A stretch of DNA of 42,143 nt from an uncultured Clostridia bacterium (lineage in GTDB: Bacteria; Bacillota; Clostridia; Oscillospirales; Oscillospiraceae): the NCBI GenBank assembly GCA_932222125.1, contig CAKNZJ010000123.1:1-42143 (forward strand). Reading direction: 5' to 3'. The notes under the pieces were generated by a model. The model was not told where the DNA came from. It worked only from the letters and a program-made list of their open reading frames with translations, and made no database searches. Made by a program: the position numbers and the translations under genes. Shown here in pieces: positions 34,986-41,341 of this stretch. The stretch's first letter is position 1, and every line of letters begins with the position of its first letter.

Positions 34986-35426
34986 TCACTGCCGCAGCGC
35001 CGGACCTTTTTTCACATTCATGCGGAACAGGTTTTGCCCTGCCAGCAAATTGTCAATCTCAATGGCATAGTCAATCTCCAGATCGCCTCCTGCCTCCCCC
35101 AGAGTGGAGCGCATCCGCCGGGTGTTGATTCCGATGGACAGCGCGCCGTAGGGTGTTTCGTACATAGAGAGGTGCCGCTGGCCCTCCTCAAAGACCATTT
35201 GGGAATTGGTGCTGCCTTCCCGCAGAAGGGTAACTCTTCCGTCCTCGATAAGCAGGCGGGTGGTGGTGCCTTCCATACCGGTAAGTTCAGACTCCTGATA
35301 GGAGATGGTATACCGCCCCCCACTGTCTCGCTTCAGGGTGCCGGAGGTGACAAGCTCCATTTCCTCTGGGGAACTTTCTGCGTATAGCTGTTTGCCTTTG
35401 ATGGATATAATCACATTGTCTGTCAT
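34986..35426 (-). CDS. DUF1934 (YwiB-like) calycin-fold protein
   Basis: A 146-residue protein of the DUF1934 family, known from Bacillus YwiB, with a lipocalin/calycin-like beta-barrel and no assigned function. The sequence has the family spacing of strands: ELVTSGTLKRDSGGRYTISYQESELTGMEGT, a characteristic block, then NSQMVFEEGQRHLSMYETPYGALSIGI. No signal peptide or membrane span. The start at 35426 has GGAGGATACCC; the longer frame to 35669 lies inside murI. YwiB-type genes often sit just before argS, as here, which suggests a link to cell envelope or translation but gives no function. Confidence 0.9.
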   Translation of the reverse strand: MTDNVIISIKGKQLYAESSPEEMELVTSGTLKRDSGGRYTISYQESELTGMEGTTTRLLIEDGRVTLLREGSTNSQMVFEEGQRHLSMYETPYGALSIGINTRRMRSTLGEAGGDLEIDYAIEIDNLLAGQNLFRMNVKKGPALRQ

Positions 35427-35475
35427 GGGTATCCTCCATTTGAATGGTGTGCCGGAGGGGCGGGCTTGGAGAATG

Positions 35476-36291
35476 TCAGTATGAGGTGATATCAATCTGT
35501 TCCACCCCGGCAGACACATCCTCCTCCAGGAAGATAGAGGCCAGGGCGGCGAAGTCCTCAGTGCTGTCGCTGACAAAATAGCGGTGGCTGCCCTCCTTGC
35601 CGGAGGGCGCGCGCAGGCCGTCCCGCTCCAACTGGCCGGCCACCCACCGGGCGCATTGAGCGCCCACATCTACCAGGGTCACGCCATGGCCCATATAGTG
35701 TCCCACCACATCCCGGAGCAGGGGGTAGTGGGTGCAGCCCAGGATTAGAGTGTCTACCCCTTTGGCCCGTATAGGGGCCAAGTATTCCGCCACGATTTGT
35801 TCCGCCACCTGATCCCCCATCTGGAAGCGGCCATTCTCCACTAAAGGGACCAGCAGAGGACAGGCCCGGGCGGTCATCTGCGTGTGTGGGCTCAGATGGG
35901 CCAGCGCCCGCTCGTAGGCTCTGGAACGGATGGTAGCATTAGTGCCGATCAGTCCAACCCGCCCATTGGACGTCTGCCCTGCGGCGGCGTGGGCGGCGGG
36001 CTCCACCACGCCAAAGATGGGGATGTCATTTTCTTGTTGGAGCACCTCAAGGGCGGTGGTAGACACGGTGCCGCAGGCCACGACAATGGCTTTTGGGCGG
36101 AAGGAGCGCAAAAAAGCCACGTCCTGCCGGGCGTATTTGATCAAGATATCCCGGGAACGGCTGCCATAAGGCACCCGTCCGGTGTCGCCGAAATAGACCA
36201 GATCCTCCTCCGGCATCAGCCGGGCAAGCTCCCGCACCGCAGTGAGCCCGCCAAGGCCGGAGTCAAATACACCAATGGGCCGCGGGTCCAT
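35476..36291 (-). CDS. murI: Glutamate racemase
   Basis: A 271-residue cofactor-independent racemase supplying D-glutamate for peptidoglycan. The N-terminal motif FDSGLGGLTAVREL carries the conserved aspartate, and the two catalytic cysteines are in VVACGTVSTTAL and LILGCTHYPLLRD. The first motif is ACGT rather than the commoner ACNT, a variant that keeps the cysteine. Length is normal. It starts a murI-DUF1934-argS run under the promoter at 36333-36361. Confidence 0.94.
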   Translation of the reverse strand: MDPRPIGVFDSGLGGLTAVRELARLMPEEDLVYFGDTGRVPYGSRSRDILIKYARQDVAFLRSFRPKAIVVACGTVSTTALEVLQQENDIPIFGVVEPAAHAAAGQTSNGRVGLIGTNATIRSRAYERALAHLSPHTQMTARACPLLVPLVENGRFQMGDQVAEQIVAEYLAPIRAKGVDTLILGCTHYPLLRDVVGHYMGHGVTLVDVGAQCARWVAGQLERDGLRAPSGKEGSHRYFVSDSTEDFAALASIFLEEDVSAGVEQIDITSY

Positions 36292-36332
36292 GAGAACCCC
36301 CCCTTTTTTTTGCTAGCTGATGAAACCATGAT

Positions 36333-36361
36333 ATTATATGCCATCTGCCAGGTAAAAACAA
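36333..36361 (-). promoter_or_regulatory. Promoter of murI
   Basis: On the - strand: TTGTTT (36361-36356), 17-base spacer, TATAAT (36338-36333), about 42 bases before the murI ATG. Confidence 0.7.
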
Positions 36362-36387
36362 GTCTGTATTTTGCCGATTTTTCTCTC

Positions 36388-36416
36388 TTGCAGTTTGAAG
36401 GGGAAGGTGATATAAT
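36388..36416 (+). promoter_or_regulatory. Promoter of smpB
   Basis: TTGCAG (36388-36393), 17-base spacer, TATAAT (36411-36416) with upstream TGA (extended -10). Divergent from the murI promoter; the two -35 boxes are 26 bases apart. Confidence 0.75.
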
Positions 36417-36491
36417 ACCTTCCTGCCCAGTCTGGCGGATTGAGCGGGAACGGCGCCATGTTCGAGTCCCGGCAGAAGGGAGATGCTGGCC

Positions 36492-36953
36492 ATGGGAAGA
36501 CCGGAGGTAAAACAGATCGCCTCCAATCGGAAGGCATTCCACGACTACTTTGTGGAGGACAAATTTGAGGCCGGTATCGAGCTGGCTGGTACTGAGGTCA
36601 AATCGATTCGTCAGGGCAATGTCAACCTGAAGGATGCCTTTTGCGGAGTGAAGGACGGGGAGATGTTCCTCCATGGGATGCACGTCTCACCTTATGAGCA
36701 GGGAAATATTTTCAATAAGGATCCCCGGCGGGTCAGAAAGCTGTTGTTCCACAAACGAGAGATTATAAAACTTCAGGCCAAGGTACAGCAGGACGGATAT
36801 GCCCTCGTTCCTCTGTCCCTGTATTTGTCCGGCCACAGAGTAAAAGTGGAAGTGGCGCTGGCCCGGGGCAAAAAGTTATATGACAAACGGGAGGCAGCCG
36901 CCAAGCGGGATGCCAAGCGAGAGATGGAGAGAATGTCCCGGGGACGGTATTAA
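36492..36953 (+). CDS. smpB: SsrA-binding protein SmpB
   Basis: A 153-residue OB-fold protein that binds tmRNA and delivers it to stalled ribosomes. Signatures: NRKAFHDYFVEDKFEAGIELAGTEVKSIR, HGMHVSPYEQGNIFNKDPRRVRKLL, and the C-terminal DKREAAAKRD helix that enters the ribosomal A site. I chose ATG 36492 because GAAGGGAG lies 9 bases upstream; ATG 36483 sits on that site. The gene for its RNA partner, ssrA, lies about 600 bases downstream on the same strand. Confidence 0.96.
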   Translation: MGRPEVKQIASNRKAFHDYFVEDKFEAGIELAGTEVKSIRQGNVNLKDAFCGVKDGEMFLHGMHVSPYEQGNIFNKDPRRVRKLLFHKREIIKLQAKVQQDGYALVPLSLYLSGHRVKVEVALARGKKLYDKREAAAKRDAKREMERMSRGRY

Positions 36954-36992
36954 TCCGGGGTATGGAGATGCAGATAACAGGAGGAGAGAACG

Positions 36993-37514
36993 ATGGCACA
37001 AAATCCTATGATTACCTTTGAGATGGAACAGGGCGGCATTATGAAGGCGGAGCTGTATCCCGAGATGGCTCCCAATACGGTAAACAACTTTATTTCCCTG
37101 GTGAGGAAAGGGTTTTATGACGGCCTTATCTTTCACCGGGTCATCCCAGGCTTTATGATCCAGGGAGGGGACCCAGAGGGGGCCGGCATCGGTGGGCCGG
37201 GTTACTCGATCAAGGGAGAGTTTGCCCGGAATGGGGTAAAGAATGATTTGGCCCATAAGCGGGGCGTGCTGTCCATGGCTCGAGCCATGAATCCAGATTC
37301 CGCCGGCAGCCAATTTTTCATCATGGTGGAGGAGGCTCCCTATTTGGATGGGGACTATGCCGCCTTTGGCAAGGTGATTGAGGGCATGGAGGTGGCGGAC
37401 GCCATTGTCGCTGTCCAGCGCAACGGACAGGATCGTCCGCTCATTGATCAAAGGATGAAGCGGGTCACAGTGGATACCTTTGGGGTGGACTATCCCGAAC
37501 CGGAGAAGATATAG
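36993..37514 (+). CDS. Cyclophilin-type peptidyl-prolyl isomerase
   Basis: A 173-residue single-domain cyclophilin with no signal peptide, so cytoplasmic. Active-site signatures: FHRVIPGFMIQGGDPEG (catalytic arginine and glutamine), AGSQFFIM, and YAAFGKVIEGMEVAD. It catalyses cis-trans isomerisation of Xaa-Pro bonds in folding proteins. The start follows CAGGAGGAG. It sits between smpB and ssrA on the same strand, probably in the same transcript as smpB. Confidence 0.95.
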   Translation: MAQNPMITFEMEQGGIMKAELYPEMAPNTVNNFISLVRKGFYDGLIFHRVIPGFMIQGGDPEGAGIGGPGYSIKGEFARNGVKNDLAHKRGVLSMARAMNPDSAGSQFFIMVEEAPYLDGDYAAFGKVIEGMEVADAIVAVQRNGQDRPLIDQRMKRVTVDTFGVDYPEPEKI

Positions 37515-37516
37515 GA

Positions 37517-37542
37517 AACGAGCGGTTATAGGGCCGCTTGTT
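37517..37542 (+). terminator. Weak hairpin after the cyclophilin gene
   Basis: AACGAGCGG pairs with CCGCTTGTT around a short loop, with only a short T tract. It may be a weak terminator or an RNA-processing structure just before tmRNA. Confidence 0.35.
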
Positions 37543-37553
37543 CCAACCTGTTA

Positions 37554-37898
37554 GGGGGCGTACTGGTTTCGACGGGGATGATGAAGCAGGATAAGCGGGT
37601 GGCGGCGCCCAGCCGCCATAAAATGGGCAATTATAAATTAAAGAACAACGATAACGTAGTTCTCGCCGCGGCTTAACGCGGCCGTCTCAAACGGAAGGGC
37701 CACGAGCCGTCTGGGGCGTCAAATCAGTGGCGTCCGTGAGTTCGGAAAGAGTTGACCGTTCCACGCATCATGACTCTACCAACCCCTTGAGTGTGACGGT
37801 TCACGCCTGGGGAAGGGAATGTAAATAATCGTCTGCACCCGGAGAAGGTCCTGTGGAGTTGTTTTCGGACAGGGGTTCGACTCCCCTCGCCTCCACCA
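37554..37898 (+). ncRNA. ssrA: Transfer-messenger RNA (tmRNA)
   Basis: A 345-base tmRNA. The 5' end GGGGGCG pairs with CGCCTCC before an encoded CCA at 37896-37898 to form the acceptor stem; the 5' part reads GTACTGGTTTCGACGGGG and the T-arm is GGGTTCGACTCCCC. The mRNA-like frame from about 37626 (GGC or the next codon) to the TAA at 37674-37676 encodes a tag ending NNDNVVLAAA, hydrophobic at its end as proteases require. It rescues stalled ribosomes with SmpB, encoded upstream. Its 3' end also serves as the attachment site of the element that follows. Confidence 0.96.
37860..37898 (+). other. Probable attL of the integrated element (3' end of ssrA)
   Basis: The 3' end of tmRNA genes is a classic integration site for tyrosine recombinases. 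The integrase gene begins just beyond, pointing back to it, and the genes that follow are phage-like. The element would have brought an identical copy of the tmRNA 3' end, so the gene stays intact. The exact crossover and the matching attR cannot be seen because the right end is outside the window. Confidence 0.65.
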
Positions 37899-37899
37899 A

Positions 37900-37945
37900 A
37901 AAGGCCCCCATTAAGCCACAAGGCTTTGGGGGCCTTTCTCTTTTA
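37900..37945 (+). terminator. Terminator after ssrA
   Basis: A long stem (AAAGGCCCCCA with its complement, continued by AAGCC/GGCTT) followed by TTTCTCTTTT. It ends tmRNA transcription, and may also limit integrase transcription from the right. Confidence 0.85.
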
Positions 37946-38069
37946 ATTTCAGCACATTATAGCTTTTTCCGTGATGCGATTTACAACTTGTATGAAATTT
38001 GGTATTGCACGCTTGAGGCGAAATTTTGCACACGGGTTTGCACACAATAAACGCCCCAAAAGAGGAGCG

Positions 38070-39086
38070 TTAATCTTTTAGTAGCGCTGAGAAGTGATTG
38101 TTCACCATGGCATCTACTTCTTCCTGTTTTTCTGATATGGTGTGCTGGTATACCGTTTTGAGCATATGGTTTGTGGCATGCCCCATGCGCTCCATGGCGT
38201 ATTTATCCGGGATGTTGAGAGCAAGCATTACGGATGCATTTGCGTGGCGGAGGTCGTGGAATCGATAGTGGGGCAAACCGGCTTGCTTGCAGAGTCTGGT
38301 GAAGCGCTTATACATGGCCTGCCCACTTAGGCTGATAATATATCCTTCCTTCTTTGGGAGCGAATCTAAAACGCCCTTGATATATTCTGGTATGTGCAAC
38401 TTTCGATTTCCGCTGTATGTCTTAGTTCCCTTTACTACAGCTCCGCTTTCCCCTTGTACAATTGCTTGCCTGATGTGGACAGAATCCCCCTGAATGCAAT
38501 CCCATGTCAGTCCTCGTATTTCCGACGCCCGCAAGCCAAGCCAAACGGCGAGCAATAGAGGCAACTCCATTTCCGTCCCTTTTGCCGCCTTGAGAATCGC
38601 CTTAATCTCGCTCTCTGACGGTATCTGTGCCTCATAACGCTGCTTTTGCGGCAAGGTAGTTCTCAGTACCATTTCTGGCTTATATTCGGCCAGTGCGGCG
38701 CTGAGAAGGCCGTGGGCATTCCGCACAGTTTTAGGAGACCTCTCCCTTGCCATCTTATTAATTTCCCGCTGCACCTTTTCCTGGGTCAAGTCAGGCAACT
38801 TCAGCCCCATAATGCCTTGCAAAGCATTTCCCCGGATGCGCTTGTACCCAGCCACAGTGGAGGGAGATAGGACTGCGTCCTTGCTCTCAATATAGCGGTC
38901 AATCGCCTCGCCTACAGTCAGAGATCGCGGAGACTTAATGGCATCCTGCATCTTGGCTTTGATTGCCATGGCTTTGGCAACGGCTATCTTCGGGTCAGTG
39001 TCGGTGACGCTGACACGGCGCCCGTCTACCATCACCTGCACTCGGTATGCCCCGCTTGGCAACGCCCTGGCGGCGGGAATTTTCAT
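38070..39086 (-). CDS. int: Phage-type tyrosine recombinase (integrase)
   Basis: A 338-residue site-specific recombinase. There is an N-terminal arm-binding-type part (about 1-50), a core-binding SAM-like domain (about 55-145) and a catalytic domain (about 155-330) with the full set R186 (GLRASEIRGL), H277-R280 (HDLRHANAS), H303 (MGHATNHMLKTVY) and the nucleophile Y313. It should integrate and excise the element at the tmRNA 3' end about 170 bases away. The start follows GGGAGGAA. No excisionase is recognised next to it; one of the small genes to the right may play that part. Confidence 0.95.
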   Translation of the reverse strand: MKIPAARALPSGAYRVQVMVDGRRVSVTDTDPKIAVAKAMAIKAKMQDAIKSPRSLTVGEAIDRYIESKDAVLSPSTVAGYKRIRGNALQGIMGLKLPDLTQEKVQREINKMARERSPKTVRNAHGLLSAALAEYKPEMVLRTTLPQKQRYEAQIPSESEIKAILKAAKGTEMELPLLLAVWLGLRASEIRGLTWDCIQGDSVHIRQAIVQGESGAVVKGTKTYSGNRKLHIPEYIKGVLDSLPKKEGYIISLSGQAMYKRFTRLCKQAGLPHYRFHDLRHANASVMLALNIPDKYAMERMGHATNHMLKTVYQHTISEKQEEVDAMVNNHFSALLKD

Positions 39087-39163
39087 GTTGCGTTCCTCCC
39101 ACTAATAATTTCAATTCACACCCCCATAAGGGGGGCGGTATAGAATTTGGTCACATTACCATA

Positions 39164-39192
39164 TTGACAGAATAGAACGAGTGTACTATAAT
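39164..39192 (+). promoter_or_regulatory. Consensus promoter before the 61-residue gene
   Basis: TTGACA (39164-39169), 17-base spacer, TATAAT (39187-39192). Both hexamers are perfect consensus. It reads to the right, away from the integrase. Confidence 0.85.
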
Positions 39193-39229
39193 TTGCATCA
39201 CAGCATACAACCGAGGAGGAGGGGCAATC

Positions 39230-39415
39230 ATGGCGGAGTGCTTGAGTAAAACGGATGAATTAGGGAAGGAGGGATTGCTCCGGGAGAGGGTACATAAACC
39301 AAATCTTATGCGAGTAGCGCAAGAATTGTCTAAATTCAGTGATCCTTATAAAACAACAGGTATTTTAGTGCTCGCCCTCAAAGGTGGATCTCAGGATGGC
39401 ACAAATGCCAAGTAG
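39230..39415 (+). CDS. Small hypothetical protein of the integrated element (61 aa)
   Basis: I do not recognise this protein. The 61 residues are polar and mainly helical in look (MAECLSKTDELGKEG at the start), with no signal or membrane segment. The case for a real gene is strong: a perfect-consensus promoter at 39164 and GAGGAGGAGG 8 bases before the ATG. Its last 51 bases overlap the 3' end of the repressor gene on the opposite strand, so the two transcripts converge and are complementary there. It could be an antirepressor or excisionase-like protein, but nothing in the sequence proves this. Confidence 0.6.
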   Translation: MAECLSKTDELGKEGLLRERVHKPNLMRVAQELSKFSDPYKTTGILVLALKGGSQDGTNAK

Positions 39416-39772
39416 GACTTGTGCCTGTTGGTCTGTGATATCCTCTCCCTCTCGAATGAGACCAGCAGAAATAAGAGCATTATTTAGATAATCGAATATT
39501 TTTAGTACATCCTCCCCTGGTGCGGCCTCAGCCGTGCTGGGGGCTTTTTTTGTGGGGGTATCTTTTGTGAGAAGCGTATCTCCTCTGATGCTTTCAATGT
39601 CTAAATTTAAGGCATTGAAAACTTTAATCATTGTAGAGACCCCTGCATTTGAAATCCCTCGTTTAAATACAGAATCAAGAGTAGAGTACGGAACATCAAT
39701 AGAGGTAGTAAATGCACGAACACTTTTGTATTTGGACAGTATTTCCTTTTTAAGCTGCTCCTCTAATGTCAT
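39365..39772 (-). CDS. XRE-family (CI-type) repressor
   Basis: A 135-residue DNA-binding protein. The N-terminal helix-turn-helix (about 10-60) reads SVRAFTTSIDVPYSTLDSVFKRG and continues VSTMIKVFNALNLDIESI, typical of phage-type XRE regulators. A linker (about 65-85) leads to a C-terminal helical part, probably for oligomerisation; there is no S24 protease domain. The start follows TGGAGG. It is divergent from a Cro-sized gene, with operator-like repeats in between, so it is the likely immunity repressor of the element. Confidence 0.88.
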   Translation of the reverse strand: MTLEEQLKKEILSKYKSVRAFTTSIDVPYSTLDSVFKRGISNAGVSTMIKVFNALNLDIESIRGDTLLTKDTPTKKAPSTAEAAPGEDVLKIFDYLNNALISAGLIREGEDITDQQAQVLLGICAILRSTFEGEH

Positions 39773-39797
39773 CTTTATTGCCTCCAGTCTATATTTA

Positions 39798-39826
39798 ATT
39801 CTAAATCTGGCTTATGAGATTGTCAA
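39798..39826 (-). promoter_or_regulatory. Promoter of the repressor gene
   Basis: On the - strand: TTGACA (39826-39821), 17-base spacer, TAGAAT (39803-39798), 26 bases before the ATG. A TTTACGCAAT motif (39834-39843) lies just upstream. Confidence 0.75.
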
Positions 39827-39860
39827 GAAAGAATTTACGCAATTTCAAAAACTTCTACCA

Positions 39861-39892
39861 AAACGCTATTGACAATTACCGCAATAGCGTTT
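39861..39892. promoter_or_regulatory. Operator: 11-bp inverted repeat in the lysogeny switch
   Basis: AAACGCTATTG (39861-39871) and CAATAGCGTTT (39882-39892) are exact reverse complements 10 bases apart. They overlap the -35 and abut the -10 of the rightward promoter. Related TTACCGCAA-type motifs recur at 39876-39885, 39908-39917 and 40404-40413. Confidence 0.75.
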
Positions 39893-39897
39893 ATTAT
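39869..39897 (+). promoter_or_regulatory. Rightward (Cro-side) promoter
   Basis: TTGACA (39869-39874), 17-base spacer, TATTAT (39892-39897), overlapped by the inverted repeat operator, about 45 bases before the small HTH gene. Confidence 0.75.
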
Positions 39898-39941
39898 ATA
39901 ACTGTTGTTACCGCAAATGCATAAATTGGAGGTGATAAGCA

Positions 39942-40157
39942 ATGAGAAATTTACGCGCAGAAATGACGCGGTTTGGTGTGACTAACTCTGATATCCAAAC
40001 AGCCCTTGCTTGTTCGGGGAAAACGGCAACAAATAAGCTCAGTAATGTAACAGAGTTTTCCGTTAGTGAAGCCCTTAAGATCAGGGATACATTTTTCCCA
40101 GGGCTGCGTATCGAGTACCTTTTCGCCACCGCAGAAGAAGTTCAGGACACAGCATAA
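39942..40157 (+). CDS. Cro-like small HTH protein
   Basis: A 71-residue helix-turn-helix protein: residues about 12-50 (FGVTNSDIQTALACSGKTATNKLS) fit a phage XRE-type DNA-binding domain, followed by SEALKIRDTFFPGLRIEYLF, a common ending in Firmicute phage regulators. It is divergent from the larger repressor and just right of the operator, the usual position of Cro. The start follows TTGGAGGTG. The stop at 40157 runs into the A tract that is the T run of the terminator on the other strand. Confidence 0.85.
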   Translation: MRNLRAEMTRFGVTNSDIQTALACSGKTATNKLSNVTEFSVSEALKIRDTFFPGLRIEYLFATAEEVQDTA

Positions 40158-40185
40158 AAAACCTGGGGTGTGCGAGCACCCCAGG
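40156..40185 (-). terminator. Terminator of the 42-residue gene
   Basis: On the - strand a stem CCTGGGGTG... with complement is followed directly by six T. It lies 11 bases after the stop of the small gene at 40197-40325. It has no T run on the + strand. Confidence 0.85.
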
Positions 40186-40196
40186 CCCCGGCGTGG

Positions 40197-40325
40197 CTAC
40201 CTAGGCAACCTGACACTTTTGGTGTAGGTCTTAGTTTGAGAGCCGTTCGACACACGAGTAGTCGCGGTAACACGGTTCCCAGACTGCCGGACAGTAGTCG
40301 TAGCCTTCACAGTGATTCTCTTCAT
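40197..40325 (-). CDS. Basic 42-residue protein of the integrated element
   Basis: I do not recognise the family. ATG at 40325 opens a 42-residue frame beginning MKRITVKATTTVRQSGN and ending SVRLPR, stop TAG at 40197-40199. It is strongly basic (9-10 Lys/Arg, no Asp or Glu), Thr/Ser/Val-rich, with an alternating pattern that suggests a beta hairpin or ribbon; a nucleic-acid-binding role is possible. The unit is complete: promoter TTGCAT-17-TATAAT, AAAGGGGGT 7 bases upstream, and an intrinsic terminator 11 bases after the stop. It points against its neighbours. A repressor-type motif overlaps its -10. Confidence 0.7.
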   Translation of the reverse strand: MKRITVKATTTVRQSGNRVTATTRVSNGSQTKTYTKSVRLPR

Positions 40326-40400
40326 TTGTTAACCCCCTTTCTGGCCCCGCCTCAATAGCCATATCAGGGAGTTCCAACTGAAATGTCACTATGTGGAAAA

Positions 40401-40429
40401 ATTATACCGCAATCGTAAATAAAATGCAA
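40401..40429 (-). promoter_or_regulatory. Promoter of the 42-residue gene
   Basis: On the - strand: TTGCAT (40429-40424), 17-base spacer, TATAAT (40406-40401). The ATACCGCAAT motif at 40404-40413 overlaps the -10 and resembles the switch operators. Confidence 0.8.
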
Positions 40430-40433
40430 TATA

Positions 40434-40462
40434 TTGACATGTAAATAATTTGTGAATACAAA
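40434..40462 (+). promoter_or_regulatory. Rightward promoter before the small membrane protein gene
   Basis: TTGACA (40434-40439), 17-base spacer, TACAAA (40457-40462). It starts 5 bases from the divergent promoter of the 42-residue gene. Confidence 0.55.
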
Positions 40463-40525
40463 ATATTGTGCGACTGCGCGGTGGACGAACTGCTGGCAGA
40501 CAATTAGCCCAGCGTGTGAGAGGGG

Positions 40526-40735
40526 GTGGACAGATTGAATGCAATCAGCGTGACTGGAGCCGTAATCGCCGGTCTACTTTGCTCAAACATCTGGCTTTGG
40601 ATTAACCTGTACAACCTGAAACAAACGCACTTTGAATTTGAGCATCTTATATTCAAGTTGCTAAAAGAACTTTGCGAGCAGCCAGCCCAAGATAGTGCCA
40701 GCGAGAGTACCCAAAAGCCCGCCAATAAAGTATAG
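40526..40735 (+). CDS. Small single-span membrane protein (69 aa)
   Basis: Unrecognised. An N-terminal hydrophobic segment (about 8-29, ISVTGAVIAGLLCSNIWLWINLYNL) is followed by an amphipathic helix and a polar Glu/Ser/Gln tail, giving an N-anchored membrane protein. The start is uncertain: GTG 40526, or TTG 40535 with GAGAGGGGG correctly spaced. Such proteins are common early in phage-like elements. Its last 75 bases overlap, on the other strand, a second small membrane protein gene. Confidence 0.5.
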   Translation: MDRLNAISVTGAVIAGLLCSNIWLWINLYNLKQTHFEFEHLIFKLLKELCEQPAQDSASESTQKPANKV

Positions 40736-40879
40736 GTCTGCTTTGCGTTCTGCTTTTTTGCGTAAGTATTCTTCTCGCTCCAGCCTATCAACAATATATG
40801 GCGGCCTAATTTTTCCTAAAGCAATGTCAGGAACTTCAATACTTATATTTTCTAAAGCCTTTCGTTGCTCTTCTGTCAT
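40661..40879 (-). CDS. Small C-tail-anchored membrane protein (72 aa)
   Basis: A 72-residue protein starting MTEEQRKALENISIEV at 40879 with AGGAGG 7 bases upstream, a near-perfect ribosome binding site. A charged helical part (about 25-48, with REEYLRKKAERKAD) precedes one membrane span (about 50-70, YFIGGLLGTLAGTILGWLLAKF) at the extreme C-terminus. Family unknown; topology resembles small phage membrane proteins. It converges on the 69-residue gene and overlaps it by 75 bases, so the last 24 codons of each are coded on complementary strands. A longer frame to 41074 is not needed. Confidence 0.65.
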   Translation of the reverse strand: MTEEQRKALENISIEVPDIALGKIRPPYIVDRLEREEYLRKKAERKADLYFIGGLLGTLAGTILGWLLAKFF

Positions 40880-40948
40880 GGTCTTGCCTCCTTTCTTGCA
40901 AAATTTTACCACACAGCTTGAAATGGGGCAATAGAGGAGGTGAGGGTT

Positions 40949-41095
40949 ATGGAGCGGGAACAAACAACGATCCGCCTGCCCGCTGAACTGAAAGAACAGC
41001 TTCAGCGAGAGGCGGATAGGAGGGGGTATACGGTGACGGACCTCATTGTGTTCATTCTTTGGGATTGTGTTCATTCATCCACTCTTCAAGAATAA
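40949..41095 (+). CDS. Ribbon-helix-helix protein 1 (Arc/CopG-like, 48 aa)
   Basis: A 48-residue protein from ATG 40949 (GAGGAGG 8 bases upstream) to TAA 41093-41095. MEREQTTIRLPAELKEQLQ is a textbook ribbon-helix-helix start (beta strand TIRLP followed by helix A), continuing READRRGYTVTDLIVFIL (turn and helix B). Such proteins act as dimers on short palindromes and often regulate phage or toxin-antitoxin genes. It converges on RHH protein 2 and overlaps it by 44 bases. Confidence 0.75.
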   Translation: MEREQTTIRLPAELKEQLQREADRRGYTVTDLIVFILWDCVHSSTLQE

Positions 41096-41225
41096 ATTCA
41101 ATTTGTTTTCCGGCAGAGCGTTTATTTTTCTTGGCTTCTTCGCGGATGATATCCAGTAATTCTGTAGGAATGCGTAAGGTAAATCTTGAATCCTCGGCCC
41201 TAGTATAGGGGTCTTTGTCAGACAT
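41052..41225 (-). CDS. Ribbon-helix-helix protein 2 (Arc-like, 57 aa)
   Basis: A 57-residue protein from ATG 41225 (AAAGGAGG 8 bases upstream) to TGA 41052-41054. SRFTLRIPTELLDIIREEAKK followed by RSAGKQIEFILEEW is the ribbon-helix-helix pattern of Arc-type repressors. It is divergent from RHH protein 3, across a region with TTGACGTCAA repeats, and convergent with RHH protein 1. Probably an autoregulated repressor of the element. Confidence 0.8.
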   Translation of the reverse strand: MSDKDPYTRAEDSRFTLRIPTELLDIIREEAKKNKRSAGKQIEFILEEWMNEHNPKE

Positions 41226-41246
41226 AGTAATCCTCCTTTTGACGCC

Positions 41247-41275
41247 AGTATGACATATTCTCTAAAAAAAGTCAA
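41247..41275 (-). promoter_or_regulatory. Promoter of RHH protein 2
   Basis: On the - strand: TTGACT (41275-41270), 17-base spacer, CATACT (41252-41247), about 20 bases before the ATG. A TTGACGCCAG motif (41239-41248) overlaps the -10. Confidence 0.6.
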
Positions 41276-41283
41276 TAAGACAC

Positions 41284-41312
41284 TTGACGTCAAAAAGATG
41301 ATGTGATATAGT
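41284..41312 (+). promoter_or_regulatory. Promoter of RHH protein 3
   Basis: TTGACG (41284-41289), 17-base spacer, TATAGT (41307-41312), 30 bases before the ATG. The -35 is part of the TTGACGTCAA palindrome at 41284-41293. Confidence 0.7.
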
Positions 41313-41337
41313 GGCAAAGGAAGGGAGTTGACGTCAA
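41284..41337. promoter_or_regulatory. Pair of TTGACGTCAA operator palindromes
   Basis: The perfect 10-base palindrome TTGACGTCAA occurs at 41284-41293 (over the -35) and 41328-41337 (5 bases before the RHH 3 start). A diverged copy lies at 41239-41248 near the opposite promoter. This is the arrangement expected for autoregulation by ribbon-helix-helix dimers. Confidence 0.7.
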
Positions 41338-41341
41338 TAAT

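Noticed and set aside
36440..36480. GTTCGAGTCC motif resembling a tRNA T-loop before smpB
   Set aside because: The flanking bases do not form a 5-bp T-stem, and no acceptor, D or anticodon arm can be built around it.
40170..40358. 62-codon + strand frame over the 42-residue gene
   Set aside because: No ribosome binding site, and it is antisense to a frame with promoter, ribosome binding site and terminator.
40465..40506. 13-codon frame ending VDELLADN before the 69-residue gene
   Set aside because: Too short and without a ribosome binding site; perhaps a trace of a former gene end, but not supportable.
41075..41317. 80-codon - strand frame overlapping RHH protein 2
   Set aside because: It is an alternative frame; the RHH 2 frame has a near-perfect ribosome binding site and a clear family pattern.
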